This document shows, piece after piece, positions 1 to 10,800 of a DNA stretch of 64,000 nt (the stretch's first letter is position 1; every line of letters begins with the position of its first letter). The stretch is from positions 62,001-126,000 of the forward strand of contig JAKCPI010000989.1 of the NCBI GenBank assembly GCA_023213315.1, in the 5' to 3' direction. The notes beneath the pieces are model-generated. The model was not told the origin of the DNA. It worked only from the letters and a program-made list of their open reading frames with translations, and ran no database searches. Source of the DNA: Euborellia annulipes. Taxonomy: Eukaryota; Arthropoda; Insecta; Dermaptera; Anisolabididae. Both the position numbers and the translations under genes were made by a program.

Positions 1-230
1 AGGGGGGGGGGCCTAAATTAAATATAAAATTTCAACCTCCTAGGTGTTTTCGTTTTTGAGATATTTTGATGAGACAGAGACAGACAGACTGACAGACTAT
101 GTTGGGAAAACCATTTTTTTGGACTCAGGGGACCTCAAAATCTGTATTTCCATCAAAATCTAGACATCAAATTTTTGACATGAATCCTATACTTTCTATA
201 TATATAGACAAGAGAAAGTAAAAACTAGTT
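1..230 (+). repeat. dispersed repeat family 1, copy 1
   Basis: This stretch shares its core (GGACTCAGGGGACCTC, then ATCAAAATCTxGACATC and a tail GAGAAAGTAAAAA) with segments at 6755-6895 (reverse), 34826-34945 (forward) and 44310-44580 (reverse). A short tail fragment lies at about 43020-43075. No coding capacity or clear terminal repeats are visible. The class is unknown; a SINE-like or MITE-like unit is possible. Confidence 0.6.
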
Positions 231-317
231 AAATGGTGATGAGAGGCTTTATTCATCTGTAAATAGATCATTGCAGTCGGATGTAATGATTTAAAAAAAA
301 TGCATTAATGGTAACTT

Positions 318-586
318 CAATGGCGTACCCAGCGGGGGGCAGCTGCCCTCCTAGAAGCAAAAAAAAAAAAATTAAACGTTTATAAAGTGGTGAAACGAAT
401 GGCGACGGAGAATGATTTTTTTTGGTAGGACTCGAGGGTTTTTAGGCCTTTAATTCGAAGGTTTTTCCCCTCTATATTAAAAATAGCTATGTCACAATCT
501 GGACGACCATGATCTGCCCCCCCCCTGGACGACCATGAACTGACCATGCCCCCCCCCGCCTAGATTTGATCCTGGGTACGCCCATG
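318..586. mobile_element. hAT-type MITE with 8-bp target duplication
   Basis: The element starts CAATGGCGTACCCAG and ends CTGGGTACGCCCATG, an inverted pair. It is flanked on both sides by the exact 8-bp duplication GGTAACTT (310-317 and 587-594). G or C runs lie close to both ends. There is no open reading frame. The 8-bp duplication is the hAT signature; the family name is unknown. Confidence 0.75.
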
Positions 587-825
587 GGTAACTTTATACC
601 CTTTTTGATTTTATCCCTATCAGCGGGTGAAAAAAATTAACCTTATTTATTTAAAAGAACTCTTGGCATTAGGCCACCAGCCATTTTTGCCACCGCTACT
701 AACCTTCTTATAGATTAATATTTTTATTTTACATTATATGTGTGAGTGCATCCATTTATGAATAAATCCTCACTTACAAGATAATATCATATTAAATGTA
801 AAATAAAATCTTATTAATATATTAT

Positions 826-828
<3 letters not shown>

Positions 829-863
<35 letters not shown>
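829..863. repeat. (AT)n microsatellite
   Basis: An uninterrupted AT dinucleotide run of about 17 units in intergenic DNA. Confidence 0.95.
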
Positions 864-866
<3 letters not shown>

Positions 867-1924
867 TCCAGAAAAATTTTTGATGCAATATATTAATATA
901 ATGCCCCCTCCTCCGTATACACAAAAATATTTTTAAAATACTGGATATACCTCAGCCCCGAGGGGCCCTGGCCTTCCTCTCAAAGAAAGATTTTCGTAAA
1001 ATTTTTTTTTAATCTAAATTTTTTTTAATTTTACCTGAGTCCCGAGGGGCCCGGTCCTCTCAAAGACAAAAGTTTTATTAAAAAATTGCTTACATATTAA
1101 TATATTAAATTCTTTTATTTATGCGACGCACTTTTTCAAACAAAAATATAGATATTGGCTGTATATGTATATAGATTTGAAAAATTTCGGGTGGGAGACC
1201 CCCTCCTGCCTGAGATAGGCAGGTAGATTTGAGGAAAGTGATTAATTAAATAAGTTTAATTTATTTGTTCTCTTCCAAATTCAAATAAATTATTCATTGA
1301 CATTCTAAGCTAATGAACCTAGGCTAAAATATCGTTTTGTGATCAGTAATAGAGGATCCCTCACCAACTATTTAAGAGAAAGTGTATCTTTCAAATTTAG
1401 ACCGAAATATTAATAATAATTCATGCGAAATAGATATTTTTTAAGAAAATGGACAAGAAAAATTCAGGACTCATTTCAGGACAGGGAGTGAAAATGTTTA
1501 GTTGTTATCTAAATTCATAAAATTATAAAAACAGAAACTATATACAAAACGGTATGGTAAAATAAATCCAATTTAAAAAAAAAATTTCGGTTTTCAGCCA
1601 TCACTTTGTTTCTTGAAACTGATTATGACAATAGAATGACCCATATATGTATATTACACAATACATAAAAATGACATATTATTTGAATAAAATTTAAAAA
1701 TTCGTTAATTATTGAATTTAAAAAAATAACCTCAAAAATATTTTGATTTTATTTTAATAATAATGAGTAAGTAAATTTTATTTTTATATCAAGTTATTTT
1801 TTATAAATTTATATATCCAGTGAAATAAAAATGTCAATATATTGATTTATTATTCGTTTTATCAATGATCGTTTCTCGCTAAGGATTATAAAATATTTAT
1901 AATTTAAAAAATTAAGACACTTAC

Positions 1925-2226
1925 TGATCTTTACAATCTTGACATGTGTAGAGTATATCATTAAGCCGAGAAAAAGAATTTACTGGCGGGACATACGGCT
2001 GGGTAGGCCCACCAAATAAATGTGCAAAAAAATCTGATTTTTTATCTAGATTAAAATTCACCTAAAAAATAATTAAACAATTTTATATTAATTCTGACTA
2101 AGTTATTCCTCTATTGTTTGAATAAATTAACGCAGCTTATATCTCCTTCACCTGAGTTTTGATACCAAATTCATCTTGATCTTCTTGAGGATTTGACATT
2201 TTAGGTATATGTATCGGATCATCCAT
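1925..2226 (-). CDS. unidentified gene, 5' two exons
   Basis: I do not recognise this gene. Exon 1 (2226 to 2152) starts with ATG, encodes 25 residues rich in Asp/Glu/Gln, and ends at a GTGAAG donor. Exon 2 (2061 to 1925) follows a TTTTTTAG acceptor and keeps the frame for 45 more residues. It contains a Pro/Gly-rich stretch and ends in LYTCQDCKD, a CxxC pair that may begin a zinc-binding domain, then a consensus GTAAGT donor. The continuation should lie between 1 and 1900 or beyond the left edge; I could not find it. Support is limited to matched splice sites, phase and unbiased codon use. Confidence 0.45.
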
Positions 2227-2785
2227 AATAAAATTAATTATTCAATATAATAAAATGTATCTGAAAAAAAATAAAATGAAATTAACAAGCCATACTAGAA
2301 GATGAAAAAAAACTCCTAGCGGGGATTTTGTGAACTAGTAGACTTTATGTATTATAGATCAGTTTATCAAATGGTTACTTATTTAATTGAAAATAATAAT
2401 ATATAAATACTTTTATTTGAAATTCCAAAGCTGTTGTATATTGTGGTATGCTTCTAAAGATTAGAAGTCGATTGTTTGGTTTATTTGCGTGTTTATGCAA
2501 AATTTTCTAGCAGAACTCACGCAAAGAGAAAGGGACACCCAATATGGAAATGCTGGGGGGATTTGAACGATACTAGCGCCATCAGCTATTTCCTGTTTGC
2601 ACACCAGCGCCACCCCCACTCCTCAACTTAACGGAAATCGCGATTCAAAATCATTTAATTACCACCTTAAAGATAATTAATTTTATTATAAATGTATTGT
2701 TTTAATAACTATTATATTCTATTTTTTTTTATTTTTATTAAATAAAATCATTTTAAATTAAAATTTTATTTTCTAATTTTTGTAA

Positions 2786-3010
2786 TTAATCTACGACCCT
2801 TGCTGGTATAGGGAAGAAAGAACGCTTCTGTAAATTTGGATTAAAATATAACTGATTTAATGGATCAGTAGTTCTTTTTGTGAATTTTTTTATTTTTCCA
2901 CGCGGAATACAAACAAAAATTATAAAAAATAAAATGCAAAGAAATGAATATAATATTTTAAAGGGATGTGAAGATACTATTCCATTTATGTTTTTATTTA
3001 GTTTTTTCAA
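2786..3010 (-). CDS. possible small single-pass membrane protein, 74 aa
   Basis: An ATG-to-TAA frame encodes a short N-terminus, one strongly hydrophobic segment at about residues 19-36, then a basic and polar tail. Layout and length resemble small integral membrane proteins, but I recognise no family. AT-rich DNA readily gives hydrophobic frames by chance, and an opposite-strand frame overlaps it. Treat it as a weak candidate. Confidence 0.2.
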   Translation of the reverse strand: MKKLNKNINGIVSSHPFKILYSFLCILFFIIFVCIPRGKIKKFTKRTTDPLNQLYFNPNLQKRSFFPIPARVVD

Positions 3011-3192
3011 AATGTTGAAATTTCAAAAATCCCGACATTCTTTTGAGTATTTTTTTATATATCTTTCTCTAGTTTTTAATTTTACCAAATCTAAAGGGCC
3101 CCTTACACGGTCAATAATAATGACATTTCTTATGATCATTATATATACATTATAATAAGCATGTGATTCTGATAAAGTAATGCCATTATTAT

Positions 3193-3319
3193 CATGGTCG
3201 CAACTAGGGGGGTGCCCTCCTTGCCCCAAGAAAAATTGAGAAAATATGGAGCTTTCCAGGCCCCCAGGTGGATAGCTGGTCCCATGGCCCCCCAGCCAAA
3301 TTCTCTAGTTACGCCCATG
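3193..3319 (-). mobile_element. hAT-type MITE, GGGCGTAACTAG family
   Basis: The ends are CATGGTCGCAACTAG and CTAGTTACGCCCATG. Flanking 8-mers ATTATTAT and ATTACTAT are a target duplication with one change. The body matches the element at 55910-56078 in reverse orientation, so two copies define the family. Confidence 0.75.
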
Positions 3320-3753
3320 ATTACTATTAACTCGTGTAAGGGGCCCTTAAGAGAAATACAAGACTGAGCCCCCCCCTCTAAATGTAAATGGTAAATAGGC
3401 TTCTAGAAAGAAATGGTACAATTTTCGGGAGAAACCCGGTGATCTTTTGAGGGACCTATGTATTCATAAAGCATATACACCAAGAATTTCCCAGATATTT
3501 TAATACACTATATCTTGTTTTAGTCAGAAAAAAAAATAGCAAACCTAAGTGTAGAGAAATATAAAAAAATGTGAACTAGAAAATTAATATTCATTAGAGT
3601 TTTGCTAATCCGGACTTCGATACTCCGGCTTACAGGTTAATCAGGCGTGTTGAAAAGCCACTTGTTAAATTTTTTCCAAATAAATAAAAAGTAATTATAT
3701 TGACGTTAATCTTCCTTTAATACTGTTACAAAACAAAGTTTTTTATTTTTCTA

Positions 3754-3816
3754 AATGAGTTTAATTCCTAATATTTCGAAGACACAAAGATTCTTCTTCT
3801 TCAGAGGGAGCTCATT
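3754..3816 (-). ncRNA. hammerhead-like ribozyme motif, left arm
   Basis: On the minus strand the core CUGAAGA is at 3804-3798 and GAAAUAUU at 3777-3770. Helix II is a perfect 5-bp GAAGA/UCUUC stem. Helix I is made by 3805-3816 pairing with 3769-3754, with an inner short stem and an outer AUGAG/CUCAU stem separated by an internal loop. Helix III would be the self-complementary AUAU. It is the inverted partner of 4113-4175. Activity is inferred, not shown. Confidence 0.55.
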
Positions 3817-3848
3817 TTACACTCCGCTTACATTACAATACAGCCAAG

Positions 3849-4043
3849 CAGGGCCGGATCTAGGGGGGGGGGGGGGGGCAGTGGGTGCGTGTGCCCCGGG
3901 CGGCAGATATCAGGGGGCGGCAATTAAAGAAAGATTTCCTAAAAAAAAGGTAAAATGATATGAATTTTGTATAGAAAATTTTAAGGAGTGGGCGGCAAAT
4001 TAAATTTTGCCCCCCCCTAAAAAATCTCCTAGTTCCGGCCCTG
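3849..4043. mobile_element. hAT-type MITE, GGGCCGGATCTAG family, nested
   Basis: Ends CAGGGCCGGATCTAG and CTAGTTCCGGCCCTG are inverted. Flanking 8-mers CAGCCAAG and CAGCCAAA form a target duplication with one change. A long G run follows the left end and a C run precedes the right end. It sits between the two arms of the inverted pair at 3754-4175, so it inserted after that structure formed. Confidence 0.75.
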
Positions 4044-4112
4044 CAGCCAAAATTTTTTACATAAATGGCTTTGTTTATGTATTTATTGTATTGTAATGTA
4101 AGCGGAGTGTAA

Positions 4113-4175
4113 AATGAGCTTCCTCTGAAGAAGAAGAATCTTTGTGTTTTCGAAATATTAGGAATTAAACTCATT
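4113..4175 (+). ncRNA. hammerhead-like ribozyme motif, right arm
   Basis: Core CUGAAGA is at 4125-4131, one extra A at 4132, helix II 4133-4137 with 4147-4151, then GAAAUAUU at 4152-4159. Helix I pairs 4120-4124 with 4160-4164 (UUCCU/AGGAA, 5 bp). After an internal loop it continues 4113-4118 with 4170-4175 (6 bp). All conserved core bases are present. Cleavage is predicted after 4159. The self-complementary AUAU would form helix III between two molecules. Confidence 0.6.
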
Positions 4176-4810
4176 TGGACACCCTTGCCGAAAAATCAGC
4201 GTGGTTGAGGAGTTTCGGTCTAATAGATTTTGCATTATATTAAATGTTTTGGGTAGTCCGGCATTTGAAGAATCCGGCTTAGGGCCTGTCCCGTTTAGCC
4301 CGGATTAGCAAGACTCTACTGTATATATATAGGACTTTTATCGCAGGAGGAGAGGCTAAAAGAGGTTGATGTCCCAAGACTGACAACTTGGCCACTCAAT
4401 ATGCTAAATATTATTCATTTAATTTACTCTCCCACAATTTTATTATAATTTATTTAATCAAAAATTAATATTTTATTATTAATTTATCTTAATTTTGAAG
4501 GGTGTCAAAAATATAAGTTGCCTCGGCCCCCGAATTTTTTCTGAAAGGTCCTGTATATATATAAGTTCTGGAAGATTTCAGCAGCTGCGTTTATGGGAGG
4601 ATAAAAATCGCTCGGATCAAGGAAGATATGGGGGTAGAGAAGGTAGTTAGGTACCGATATTATGATGGAGATTTCTTTAAAAATACTGAGTGTTTTGATT
4701 TTGACGGAAAAAAATTTAATAAAAGGGAACAACAAAATTGATTAGCAAATTAATAATGAAAAATAATTATAAAAAAATTAAATTAATAATATGTAGATAA
4801 AATATTTTGT

Positions 4811-7800
4811 TTAAGATTTGATAGGAAAATCGTTCTCGCAAAGTCGAATTTTAAGACGTATACTTTCTTTAATCCATTCATCTGATATAATATATAATTT
4901 TTTTGGTCGATTAACATTTATATTTTGCCAATATGAGAGTTTTTCACTAAAATCGGTAAAAAAAAAATTCCTTTAGTTTATTATAAAAATAGAAATAATA
5001 TTTATTTACCTTGAATCAAGAATTATATGAGTAACTTGATTATCTAATTCAGTTGTAAGAGATCCTCCATGAAAAAGGAAATCCCTAGATATAAAATCAA
5101 TTCCTGAATAATTATCCTGAAAGAATTAAATTATTGATTTTAATATATAGAATTATAAGAAATAAATAAAAATAATACCTTTTTTGGGATTATTGCTTTA
5201 CAAAGTCGAAAAAGAGAGTATGGACTTGGGCCTGAAAATACTTCAATATCTATTTCCGACATCTCATTTTGAGTTAATTGTTTAAATTCCTTAAAAAAAT
5301 AATAGAAAAAGAGATTCAAGAATCAATGAAAAAAATATATGGATATTTTTATAAATATTATTCTTATAAATAAATTATATAATAAATATCTCCAAATATT
5401 TCAAACAGAACTAGTTAATATTATTCATAAATACAAAGGAAAAAGACCTCGACTATTATCAGGGCGTTTGCATCCTAGGAGGAATTAAGCCAGGGATAAT
5501 TGGAGGGATATGCTCAGGGCCGTAACTAGCTTTTTTAGGGCCCTGTGCAAAAAATTTTTTAGGGCCCCTATATTTTTTGGGAAAAAGTAATATAATTACT
5601 ATAGTTCAAATAGATGTCATTTTTTTCCGCCCTGCGGGAAACTTTTTTCCCGCCCGTAAAAATATTTTATCTTTTTTTTAGAGACGCAAAATTTTTGCCA
5701 CTCGCAGAACCAAAAATTTTTCCCCACGTGCCGCTCGCGGAACATTTTCTCTTTTGCGGAACCAAAATTTTTTCAATTGGCAATTTCGTTTTAGGGCCCC
5801 CTAGATCTCTGGGCCCTGTGCGGGTGCACCTGTTGCACCTGCCTAGTTACGGTCCTGGATATGCTAATAAAAGAGATAAAAGGCGCCGAAGAGCTTGGAA
5901 CATTGATTAAATATTTTAGATGGTAGGGAAAAACTTGCAATTTCTCGAATAATTAATTAAAGCATTATCAAATTACACTAATAATTTCTTATCGGAGTTT
6001 TTTGTATGAAGATTTTGAATAAAATTCTTTCTCCTCCTGTTATGATAAATTATAATAAGCTATTATTAATGAATATGACTCTATGTATATAGATTACTTA
6101 CCATTCGATCAAAACAAGCTCTAAGTGATTCAAGTGTAGCCGGTTGTCTAAAGTTATCCCCGAATTGATCATAATGTTTATATATAATCTGTTTAGTTTC
6201 GTCTTTTGCATGAATTAAATCTGCTGGAGTCCAATCGGGTTCCTCGATTGATTCATCATCATTAGATAAAAAATTTTGTAGCCATTCTAGTCGAACCAGA
6301 TCATATTTATTTATCTTGATATAATTTTTAACTCGTATTGTTATTTCACCAACAATAAGACAGAAGGTATCTTTCCCTGGAAATTAAAAAAAAAAATAGA
6401 GATGAAAATTTAACGAACAAATAATCAAAATTGATGAAGAGTCAATCAATGTGTTAAAAATTATTTTCAGAGAAGGGGGGGGGGGGGGATATACCTGGGC
6501 CCAATTTCATAAACCTGACAATGACAGGTGACAATTTGTCGAGTACCTTTTTCATAAAAATCAGCTCTTGACATAATTGCCAAGTAAAAAAAAAATGACA
6601 TTTTTGTAAATTGTCATGACAATTTGTCACTTTTTGGTTTCATAAAATGAATTGTTAAAATGCAAGACAATTTAATTTCCTTGGCTGCTTCGTCTCCTAT
6701 ATCTAATCTAAAGTCTACAGCCACTTCTCATCGCTATAATGAGAATGTCCCAAATTCGATGTCGATTTGAATGAAAATATATGTTTTGAGGTCCCCTGAG
6801 TCCAAAAAAAGGGGCCCCCAAAATGGTTTGTCTATGGTATGGTAAAAAAAGCAAGAAAAAGAGCTACGATGTTGAAATTTTATATTTAAGTTAGGTACCT
6901 TCCTGATATGCGAAAATAAACTTCTAAATAAAATCGACCACAGAATACTAGTACTTTAGTGATGTACTTTTTTTTATTCTTGTGTTAATGGAAACTAAAT
7001 GTATCCCAAAACAAAAAAAATTTGGTGAGACAAGCCGAGAGCCCAACTTTCAATTAATAAATGTCAGAGAAAGTTGTTTTGTTGTGCGGTCAATTACACC
7101 AGATTTTTTGTGTCGCGATATATTTAATTTCCGATAGAATATTAAAACCCATTTAACTGCAGAATTAAAATTAAATGGCCCCTCATTAAAAACCACTGAT
7201 CAAAATTAGATTAAAACCAGGACAGTTAAAACCGGCTTAAACCAGTGGTTTTAACCACCCTGGTTTTAACCGAACAACCCTGAGAAACAATATAAAAAAA
7301 ACTTGAAATTTCTTAAATGGTTAAAGAATTTTTTAAATTACACTAATAATTTCTTACCAGGGTTTTGTGTCACTTTTCCACCATTTTCAAGAATACATTT
7401 TTCAATTTCATTTTTACGAATTTTAGGCGAATCTGAGACTACACAAAATTCTTTGGAGTGAAGCCGATCATTTTTAATTGAAACATCAGAGGAATCATGA
7501 CGAAGATCTTGTGGGACAGGATTATTATATGGTCTTTCGATGCGCTTTCTTTTAGGTTTAGAAGGCCCCTCACCGTCATTTAATAATGTAACATGCCGAG
7601 AATACAATTTTCCTTCTGCTTCCTAAAAAAAAATAGTATTATAATTATTATTCTTTAAATATAATAATAGAATGTGATAGCAAATATGACGAAAATTAGG
7701 GGGAGAGAAAATTTGGGCCACTTTAATAATATACCCGCGTCTTTTATTTATTTAATATGTTATGTCACAAGACTACGGAAAAGCTCCAGCAGATATAATT

Positions 7801-10800
7801 TTTTATTTTATTTATTTTTTTTCACCATCATGGTCTAGATTTTTTTAAATTCCAAAACAGTATTACCAATGGGTCTAGTATCTTTGGGGGGTAAATTTTT
7901 GGTCGAATGAATTATTCAATTATTTGTTTATCCCAGTCTTAATTTTAAAATTCGTTATTTATCTATCTTTTTTTCCAATATATATTGGAAAGTTGGCTTT
8001 GCCATTCTAAAATGTTTCAAGTGGTGGTCCTCATCTTCTTGTAATTCCTCCCATAGTGTGGCAAATTCCCCAAACTCTTTTCTTTTTATATAAATATCGT
8101 TTAAACAATTTATCCGCCTTTGTCGTAAACGACGCACTATTAAATTTGATTCTAAGGCAACAAATTCGGATAAGGACATATTGAGCTAGCACCCTAGCAC
8201 GGTTATATTTGACGTTTGCTGTCAGATTTAAGTTCCCTTTATTAAAGGTTATGTCAGCCATGTTAAATTCGCAGTTCGCAGGTTTCTGCTACTAGTGGAG
8301 GCGCAATCTTTCGCGATATTCCGCGCGTTGGATTTCGCTTATTTTCGCCGATTCGCTGTTCGCTAGTTTCTGCTTCCAATGGACGCCAGGCCTTACCTAT
8401 GATACTTAAAAATATGTTACCTATGATACTTAAAAATATGTCTTGCGCTGTCCAAGTGCTGTCAAAATTTCATGTTTTCTTTGACCAGGCTTTGACAGAT
8501 ATCAAAATGTCGGCACTGGTCTTTAAAAATTCTTCGTTCTTTTGAAAGATTCGTTCGTTAGAACTATCCAAGTTCTGAACTATTCACCTTGGGCCATTTG
8601 TTTTGAATCTTGAATTCAGAAATCAAAGACATAACCTAACAAATAAAATGAAAGGCAAATTCTTTTGGAGAATTTTATTAGTTTTTTTATGTTTTATTTT
8701 AACTAAAGCTGAAGATGATCTAAACATTGACCCCCTAGGATATATTCTTTATTGTCCTTGCATGGGTATGAAAAATGATTTATATATTATTTATTTAAAT
8801 ATTGAGAGACCGGCATAAAGAACATATGAACTCTGATAACATTTCATTTTTTATATTTAAATGAAATCTAATAAATACATTTTCTCAATTTAAGGTCGAT
8901 TTGGAAATCAAGCAGATCATTTTCTTGGTTCTTTGTCTTTTGCCAAAGGGCTTAATCGTACCCTGGTTTTGCCTCCTTGGGTTGAATATCGTTATGGGGA
9001 ACCAAAATCGGTGAGTTTATTTCATTTTCATTTTTCGAAGTTTACATTGAGTATACTTTTAATCGTGAAAAAAATAGATTTGTCCAAGTGCAGAGGTTTT
9101 TAGAAAAAAAAAAATATGAATTTTCCAATTTTGTAAATTAATTTATCAATTTATCATTGAAAATATTGAGCAGAGATAGTCGAAATAGTATGTGTAAGCT
9201 GTCTTTTTATTAAGGTGTCTCGTGACAACTCCATTGTCCCATCATGATTCAGTGATTCTCTTAATTTGTGATTTTCAGACTAAATTCAAAGATCTCTGAT
9301 AAAATACTTTCTCTTCATTTCTTATTATGAGTGATTTCTTTTATCATTCCTCTGGCATCTATAATAAATGCCTTTTTTATAATAAAATAAAAATATTTTT
9401 TATCAAAATTAATCTTTTTAGATGAAATTATTTTTATTTATTAATATGCTATGTATTTTTTTCATTTTAGGATCAAGTGCCATTTGATAATTATTTTCAA
9501 GTTGAACCATTATTAGAGTTCCATAGAGTGATTACTATGGAGAAATTTATGGAGCAACTTGCACCAAAAATATGGTCTCCAGAAAAAAGAATTTCATTTT
9601 GTTATACTGCTAGAGCTGGGGGAGAAGGACGGGGTTGCAATGCTAAAGAAGGCAACCCTTTTGGTCCGTTTTGGGACACTTTCAATGTTGACTTTATTGA
9701 GTCAGAATTTTATGGCCCCCTACATTATAATATTCATGAAAAAGACATGTCTAATAAATGGATTAAACAATATCCCCCTGATAAATGGCCAGGTAATTAT
9801 CTCATTTTATGAAACTATTTTTAACTATTGTCCAAATAATCAGAACCAGTTAACCATTTTTTTTAAATCGACTTTAATTTCATGTATTAATATAAATGGT
9901 AAACTAAACATTAAACTGGCTCATTTTCTTGTCGGCTTAAAAAGCGATAAAATATAAAAGGTCGGCAAAGTTTTTTTTTCCGAGAAAAACAAACAAATGA
10001 TCGAAAAATTTTTAAACTGAATAGTTTAATTTTTGACTAAATAAAATTTACAGTTTTAGCATTCACCGGAGCGCCCGCAACTTTTCCTGTCCAAGATGAG
10101 AATCGTAAATTACATAAATATCTTCGATGGAAAGACTCGCTCAAACAACGAGCTCAAGATTTTATTAAGAAAAATCTACTTAAAGGCGGAGGTTTTATTG
10201 GAATGCATCTTCGAAATGGCATTGATTGGGTAATAAAAGTTAATCTCAAAAAAATTAAAACATTTTGAATTATTTCAATTTTTTTTTAGGTTCGTGCTTG
10301 TGATCATATTACACAAACACCAAATTTATTTGCCGCGCCTCAATGTTTGGGTTATCGAAATGAAAATGGCCTTGCCACACCTGATATGTGCATGCCATCT
10401 CAGAAAACAATTATTAAACAATTAAAACGATTGATTCGAAATATAAAACTGCCTATTGTTAGTGTTTTTGTTGCTTCAGATTCGGACCATATGATTCCAG
10501 TTTTAAATGATGCTCTACGAAAATTAAATGTATGTTTTTAAAAGCTTTAATTGAGCCAAATCAAGAGGAGGTGAATTCCTTCTAACCCATGCATCTCCTC
10601 AATCCATATTTTTGATTGTTCAAACGAACAAACGAGTCTACACCTAATATGTTCCCCGATCATTGGTTTAAGAAATCTCAGAACCTTTTGCATTGGCCAA
10701 AGATAAATTTGTTATTTTAGTGATTTTTATATAAATTGATTCATTTTCTTCTAGGTATTTGTGATTAAACTTGACTCTCCAAATCCTCATCTAGAATTGG

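Larger units (their letters stand above)
3594..4321. mobile_element. pogo/Tigger-like non-autonomous element with nested insertions
   Basis: The right end reads, reversed, CAGTAGAGTCTTGCTAATCC with a TA next to it. The left end near 3597 carries a decayed copy (GAGTTTTGCTAATCCGG). Such ends are typical of pogo/Tigger elements of the Tc1/mariner superfamily. Inside sits an inverted pair (3754-3840 against 4085-4175), and inside that a hAT MITE (3849-4043). No transposase frame is visible. Confidence 0.65.
2227..4810. other. intergenic region between unknown gene and LIG4 3' end
   Basis: This stretch lies between the unknown minus-strand gene and the last LIG4 exon. The part at 2500-2640 is less AT-rich and may be the promoter of the unknown gene. 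The rest holds the hAT MITE at 3193-3319 and the nested pogo-like element at 3594-4321. From 4322 to 4810 I see only AT-rich DNA. Confidence 0.6.

Noticed and set aside
3755..4174. Two open frames encoding the same N-terminal peptide on opposite strands
   Set aside because: They are the two arms of an inverted repeat; coding is a by-product.
5614..5910. 98-codon frame
   Set aside because: It overlaps a hAT MITE made of imperfect short repeats and has no domain.
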